Of a DNA stretch of 64,000 nt, positions 60,366 to 64,000 are shown in pieces (positions within the stretch are counted from its first letter, which is position 1; each line of letters starts with the position of its first letter). Origin of the DNA: Paenibacillus gyeongsangnamensis (GTDB lineage: Bacteria; Bacillota; Bacilli; Paenibacillales; NBRC-103111). Both the position numbers and the translations under genes were made by a program. The DNA lies in assembly GCF_027533625.1 (NCBI RefSeq), contig NZ_JAQAGZ010000020.1, forward strand, positions 62,001 to 126,000. The letters run 5' to 3'. The notes under the pieces were generated by a model. The model saw nothing but the letters and a program-made list of their open reading frames with translations. It was not told where the DNA came from and searched no databases.

Positions 60366-60536
60366 TTATTTATCCTCAAGCCGTTTTTTTTGGATGGTAA
60401 CGATCAGGCGGTCAATTCTTTGGCTTAATTCCACAACCTTGGGATCGATAAAGCTGCCCGTTTCTTCCACGAGCAAGTACAGCTTGTGCTGCATCAGCTC
60501 CAAATTTTGCTTCCAATCGACTTCTTCCATCCTCAT
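60366..60536 (-). CDS. Spo0E-like aspartyl-phosphate phosphatase
   Basis: 56 residues (54 if the ATG at 60530 is used). It is two short helices with 'NLELMQHKLYLLVEETG' and 'DPKVVELSQRIDRLIVTIQ', matching the Spo0E family, whose signature is S-Q-x-L-D in the second helix (here S-Q-R-I-D). Such proteins dephosphorylate Spo0A~P or related response regulators and so delay sporulation. GGGG two bases before the first ATG is a modest binding site. The leucine-to-isoleucine change in the signature is conservative. The assignment is by motif and length and points to a sporulating host. Confidence 0.78.
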   Translation of the reverse strand: MRMEEVDWKQNLELMQHKLYLLVEETGSFIDPKVVELSQRIDRLIVTIQKKRLEDK

Positions 60537-60714
60537 GACCCCAATTCATATCAACATTATTATGCTTGACATCGAGCTATTATAATACGGACTTGCAATG
60601 AAATATGTAAATCGGTGTCGATGATAATATTAATTTTTTATGACAGAAGATGGGGAATACGCATAAAGCCGGCTCATCTAGGAAAACTTAAACGGCATGG
60701 GAGGTGAACGCAGC

Positions 60715-60861
60715 ATGGATCACGAAAAAGCGCAATCGAAAAACAATCCGAATTACAAGGAACATAAGTTCACGGAGGAAGAGGCGGTCATGCATGCCGA
60801 TAAAGCAGGCGATTTCCCGCCGAATCTGAACGAAATACCGAAGGAGACCAACCCGCAGTAA
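60715..60861 (+). CDS. Small charged hydrophilic protein, function unknown
   Basis: 48 residues, with GGGAGGTG eight bases before the ATG. The sequence is rich in Asn, Lys, Glu and Pro ('NNPNYKEHKFTEEEAVMHAD', '...FPPNLNEIPKETNPQ') and probably disordered. It is followed by a terminator, which supports a real monocistronic gene. Small proteins of this kind are common in Paenibacillus, but I know no role. Confidence 0.68.
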   Translation: MDHEKAQSKNNPNYKEHKFTEEEAVMHADKAGDFPPNLNEIPKETNPQ

Positions 60862-60905
60862 ATTTTCGAGGTGCAGCAGCGCAGAAAAGAACCATAAGGA
60901 GATCG

Positions 60906-60935
60906 GCCGCCATGAACGTTCATGGGGGCTTTTTG
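60906..60935 (+). terminator. Terminator after the small hydrophilic gene
   Basis: GCCGCCATGAAC pairs with GTTCATGGGGGC, followed by five T. Confidence 0.85.
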
Positions 60936-61036
60936 CCGTGCTCGGATATTGCATTCCGGGGCTCGATATTTCCGGTAATTCATGGTACCATTCGGATGGC
61001 GGTACTTGATCCTAATGCGTAAGGAGCAGGCTAGAT

Positions 61037-62809
61037 TTGAACAAGAACTTATGGATTTCTTCTTTATTACTGCTAACCTTGGCCGGCGGCAGGACGGCTT
61101 CGGCCGACATTACGGGAGCGACTGTCACGCTGGAGCTGGCTGATGGGCAGAAACAGGCTAAAGTCAACGGTCAGCCGGAGGCCTTGGAGACGCCGGGAGT
61201 TATCGTTGACGGCAGCTTCTATGTTCCTCTCGCTTGGGTGAGCGAGAAGCTTGGGCTGAAGGCGGTATGGCATGCGGACCGGCAAACAGCCGGCTTAAAG
61301 GCGCCGAAGGCTTACCTCGAATGGGACCTTGGCCTGGACCGGGCCACCATCAACGGTGCTGCCGCGCCCTTATCGGAATCGGCGATGATTGCGGACGGAC
61401 GGTTTCTGGTGAAGCTGAGCCGCCTTGCACCTTATTTGAACGTGGAGTTTACCTACGAGGCGGAGCAGAGGGCGGTGAGGATCCGCTCGGTATCACCTAC
61501 AGGCTCGCTTTATAAAGAATCGAACTATCCGGGGGATCAGGAGCCCAATTCGCGGCCGGTGGCGAGGTTTATGCCGGACAAGCCGTCTTACCGTGTCGGG
61601 GAACCTGTCCATTTGATCGACCTGAGCTACGATCCGAATGCGGAGGGCTTGCCGGATTACGAATGGAGCGGCAAGCAGGAAGCCTACTTTACACCGGGTA
61701 CTTATGAGGTGACGCTCCGCGTAAAAGACGGCCATGGTGCGGTCAGCGATCCCTACACACGTACGATTACAGTGCGGCCTGAACCTTACCTTACTCAGGC
61801 GGAATACCCGTGGTACTTCGCGGGAACGGGCGAACTCATTCCCGATCCGGCTGGCCGCATGGGAGCGAAGTGGGAGCAGGCGTCGCAGCTGCAGGCGGCC
61901 ATTCGTCAGCCGGAGGACCGAAGGCTGGTCGTCGGCGCGGACGGGAAGCGGATCACGTCGAACGGCATGGTCTACCGCGACCGTCTGCAGGGTAAGGCGA
62001 GGTTATACGGTTATGCGGTGAACGGCATGGGCGAACGGACGAGGTGGGGAATCGCGGTAACGAATCCTTCACCTGAGCGTTCGATCAAGGTGACGGTGAC
62101 AAGAGAAGGCAAGCTGGCTCCGTCGCTGTTCGCACAATCATCGGCGGCTCAAGCCGGCGGGGATTATTTGAATGACCGCGGCGAGGGGCGAGCTCTGGAG
62201 GTGCCTGCAGGCGCAACCGTATGGCTCAGCTTCGATGTGCTGGAGCCCGGCCAAGGAACCGCCATCCTGGCGGATGTAACGGCAAGCGGAGAGGCCGTTT
62301 ATGTATTCGGTTCGGTGAAGCCCGATGAAGCGGCGGAGGCTCTCGCCGCCGGACCGGTCGCGGCTGAAGCCGGTTCCGTCAGAGGGACGTACGTTTCGGC
62401 CGATCACGTCTGGGAGGCGGCGGCAGGCGAAGATGTTTTCCGGGAGCTGAAGAAATGGAGTATCGGGGGAACAGGAACTCTGGAGCCGCGGGTTGCGGGC
62501 AAGGACGGACTCAGCGGCGAAGCGAAGAGCGCGGCATCCGCCAAAGGCAGCGTGTATAAGCTGAGGCTTAACCATCCGCGGGCGGCCGCGGTAGCCCTCC
62601 GGGCAGTGAACGGGGTATTCTACGGAACCGTGAAGGTGAACGGCGTGCTGATGACACCGCCAACCGGAGGTTTGACGCCGAAGGACGGCTTCTGGCTTCT
62701 CACCCGGACGACGGGGAAGGAAGAACGTCTGGACATGGAATATACCCCTGCGCCCGGGTCTGCGGAGAACGTGGAATGGTTGTTCTACCCGCTGGGCGAT
62801 TTGAAATAG
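61037..62809 (+). CDS. Secreted stalk-domain/PKD-like surface protein (1)
   Basis: 590 residues. A signal peptide (about 1-23) precedes two stalk-domain halves: 'GSFYVPLAWVSEKLGLKAVWH' (about 60-80) and 'GRFLVKLSRLAPYLNVEFTYE' (about 118-140). A PKD-like beta domain follows (about 175-250: 'RPVARFMPDKPSYRVGEPVHLIDLSYDPN', 'YFTPGTYEVTLRVKDGHGAVSD'). A large beta-rich C-terminal region (about 290-590) is unknown. It starts from a TTG. The next gene is a clear paralogue 22 bases downstream, so the two form an operon of envelope proteins. No enzyme motif is seen. Confidence 0.83.
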   Translation: MNKNLWISSLLLLTLAGGRTASADITGATVTLELADGQKQAKVNGQPEALETPGVIVDGSFYVPLAWVSEKLGLKAVWHADRQTAGLKAPKAYLEWDLGLDRATINGAAAPLSESAMIADGRFLVKLSRLAPYLNVEFTYEAEQRAVRIRSVSPTGSLYKESNYPGDQEPNSRPVARFMPDKPSYRVGEPVHLIDLSYDPNAEGLPDYEWSGKQEAYFTPGTYEVTLRVKDGHGAVSDPYTRTITVRPEPYLTQAEYPWYFAGTGELIPDPAGRMGAKWEQASQLQAAIRQPEDRRLVVGADGKRITSNGMVYRDRLQGKARLYGYAVNGMGERTRWGIAVTNPSPERSIKVTVTREGKLAPSLFAQSSAAQAGGDYLNDRGEGRALEVPAGATVWLSFDVLEPGQGTAILADVTASGEAVYVFGSVKPDEAAEALAAGPVAAEAGSVRGTYVSADHVWEAAAGEDVFRELKKWSIGGTGTLEPRVAGKDGLSGEAKSAASAKGSVYKLRLNHPRAAAVALRAVNGVFYGTVKVNGVLMTPPTGGLTPKDGFWLLTRTTGKEERLDMEYTPAPGSAENVEWLFYPLGDLK

Positions 62810-62831
62810 CAGGAGAGGACAAGGCGTACAT

Positions 62832-64000
62832 ATGAATAAAAGGTTGACGAAATGGTTTATCCTGGCATCCGTCCTGGGCGTGCTCGGCCATTCAACGGGT
62901 TCGTCCGCCGCGGCGGCTGCGGAAGCGCCCAAGGAAACGGAGCTGATGCTGTATTTCAATCAGCAGGACGCTTATTTGAACGGCAGCGAGATCAAGCTTG
63001 AAGCAGCTCCGCTTCGCAAGGACGGCAAAGCTTATCTTCCTGCGGCGGAGCTCGGGAGACTGCTCGGCTTCCCAGTCCGCTGGGACGAGGTGAAGCGGGC
63101 GGTACAGGTGACGGCGCCCGCCGCTTTTTTGGAATTCAATATTCCGCAGAACAAGGTTTATGTGAACGGCGCTTCGACGCCATGGAATCAGGCAGCTCTG
63201 CTGTGGAACGATCGCCTGTATATCGATAGTGAATGGCTGAACCGGTTTGCGGGATATAAAATCCGGCTCGACGAGAAACGCGGGGTTATCGAGCTGAGGT
63301 ATTTACAGGCGCCGGACGGAGGCTTATTCCGTAACGATACGCTTCCGAATATGAAGCCGATAGCCAAATTCGCCTTGGACAAGCCGGTATATAAGCTCGG
63401 AGAACCGATCCGCTATACGGATCTGAGCTACTCTCCGGATGGAGACGCCATTACGGGAAGGGAATGGACCGGCAACGCCGAAGCCATCTTCACGCCGGGA
63501 TTATATAAGGTCACGCTGCAGGTGAAGGACAGCCGGGGCAATGTCAGCGAGCCGTTCTCCACCAACGTCGAAGTATCGGACGAGAAGCTGTGGGACCCGT
63601 TCGAGTATCACGTGGCTCACGATCCGGTCGGAACCTACGTAAAGGAAGAAGAAGCGGTTTTGCGTAAATACCTGCGCGGGCTGCCGCAGTTGAAGAAGCA
63701 GGAGACCCGGCCCGAGGATCGGTCCCTGATTGTCAGCGACAGCCCGGAATCGTTTAAGGAGAAAGGTTTTCTTTATCAAGAGAAGGTCAACGGCAAGGCT
63801 CGGCTGTATGCCGATCATGTGAATGATACGGTCCGTAAGATGAAGCTGGGCATCGTTGTCCGGAATCCGTCTCCCGACAAGACCGTTACCATTAAGACAA
63901 CGCGTAAAGGGGAAGTATATCCTTCCATTTACGCCAATTTGATCGGTAACGAGGCGACAATCGAGTTTCTTCAAGGCGACCCAGTCAAGACGGCGGAAAC
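62832..64000 (+). CDS. Secreted stalk-domain/PKD-like surface protein (2), cut by window end
   Basis: About 389 residues are visible and the frame is open at the window end. A signal peptide (about 1-30) is followed by stalk halves 'GKAYLPAAELGRLLGFPVRWD' and 'DRLYIDSEWLNRFAGYKIRLD', then 'KPIAKFALDKPVYKLGEPIRYTDLSYSPD' and 'IFTPGLYKVTLQVKDSRGNVSE'. These match the PKD-like domain of the upstream protein almost motif for motif, as do 'PEDRSLIVSDSPESFKEKGFLYQEKVNGKARLY' and the following strands. AGGAGAGG lies about 13 bases before the ATG. It is a tandem duplicate with moderate divergence. Confidence 0.85.
   Translation, partial: MNKRLTKWFILASVLGVLGHSTGSSAAAAAEAPKETELMLYFNQQDAYLNGSEIKLEAAPLRKDGKAYLPAAELGRLLGFPVRWDEVKRAVQVTAPAAFLEFNIPQNKVYVNGASTPWNQAALLWNDRLYIDSEWLNRFAGYKIRLDEKRGVIELRYLQAPDGGLFRNDTLPNMKPIAKFALDKPVYKLGEPIRYTDLSYSPDGDAITGREWTGNAEAIFTPGLYKVTLQVKDSRGNVSEPFSTNVEVSDEKLWDPFEYHVAHDPVGTYVKEEEAVLRKYLRGLPQLKKQETRPEDRSLIVSDSPESFKEKGFLYQEKVNGKARLYADHVNDTVRKMKLGIVVRNPSPDKTVTIKTTRKGEVYPSIYANLIGNEATIEFLQGDPVKTAE

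Noticed and set aside
1-64000. CRISPR array, tRNA or rRNA genes, prophage or transposase
   Set aside because: No regularly spaced direct repeats with spacers, no tRNA cloverleaf or rRNA consensus and no transposase, integrase or phage structural protein was seen; the five dispersed repeats are not an array.

Overview
The window looks like chromosomal DNA of an endospore-forming, low-G+C-phylum (Bacillota) bacterium of the Paenibacillus/Cohnella type. Reasons: strong AGGAGG-type ribosome binding sites with many TTG/GTG starts, a bacillithiol-system YtxJ, a YezD-like protein, a small Spo0E-like phosphatase, several secreted 'stalk domain' (copper amine oxidase N-terminal-like) proteins, an ABC-F ATPase of the YkpA type, a HelD RNA-polymerase recycling motor, and moderately GC-rich coding sequence. 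No rRNA, tRNA, CRISPR array, prophage, transposase or integrase was seen.

Layout. 1-3.4 kb: end of a large secreted or surface beta-repeat protein, then YfcE phosphodiesterase, YtxJ and an esterase. 3.5-9.3 kb: a giant orphan pseudokinase/ATPase/GAF/histidine-kinase protein and a MarR regulator, both on the minus strand. 9.4-12.8 kb: a YfhF-type epimerase, a small protein and convergent topoisomerase III. 12.9-18.2 kb: an AraC/cupin regulator divergent from a sugar-modification cluster (two Gfo/Idh/MocA oxidoreductases, an aldo/keto reductase and a sugar isomerase/epimerase), followed by a GH26-like secreted glycosidase. 19.9-27.2 kb: WYL regulator, methyltransferase, nitrilase and acetyltransferase genes, a Cu/Zn-SOD lipoprotein and two stalk-domain secreted proteins. 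27.4-31.6 kb: a DUF3900-like protein convergent with a MoxR-ATPase/VWA pair. 31.8-35.3 kb: glutathione peroxidase, LarE, a D-2-hydroxyacid dehydrogenase and a HAD phosphatase. 35.4-43.4 kb: small and hypothetical genes, a glycosidase-like barrel protein, a secreted Hcp-fold protein, ABC-F, a lipoprotein, an arylamine N-acetyltransferase and HelD. 43.6-50.9 kb: a membrane-anchored FAD oxidoreductase, fumarase, a second topoisomerase III, a DUF4395 protein and hemolysin III. 51-55.7 kb: a barrel protein, the zinc-homeostasis pair CobW/Zur with a clear Zur-type box and promoter, a hydrolase and YezD. 56-59.8 kb: a polar amino-acid ABC importer and an M20 amidohydrolase. 59.9-64 kb: small genes including a Spo0E-like one, and two tandem stalk-domain surface proteins, the second cut by the window end.

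The most unusual signal is not a gene. A structured non-coding element of about 100 bp occurs five times (near 3.4, 34.5, 37.1, 45.6 and 58.5 kb). In all five cases its conserved left end (GTTGATAAG or TTGATAAA) lies 0-11 bases after the T-tract of a Rho-independent terminator, in the same orientation as the terminated transcript. This looks like a terminator-targeting mobile or regulatory repeat. Other items worth a look are a signal-peptide-bearing Hcp-like protein with no type VI secretion genes nearby, a giant kinase-like protein that has lost its kinase catalytic motifs, a LarE with three conserved-position cysteines beside a D-2-hydroxyacid dehydrogenase, an ABC ATPase whose best start is a CTG codon, and a small gene broken by an in-frame TAG.
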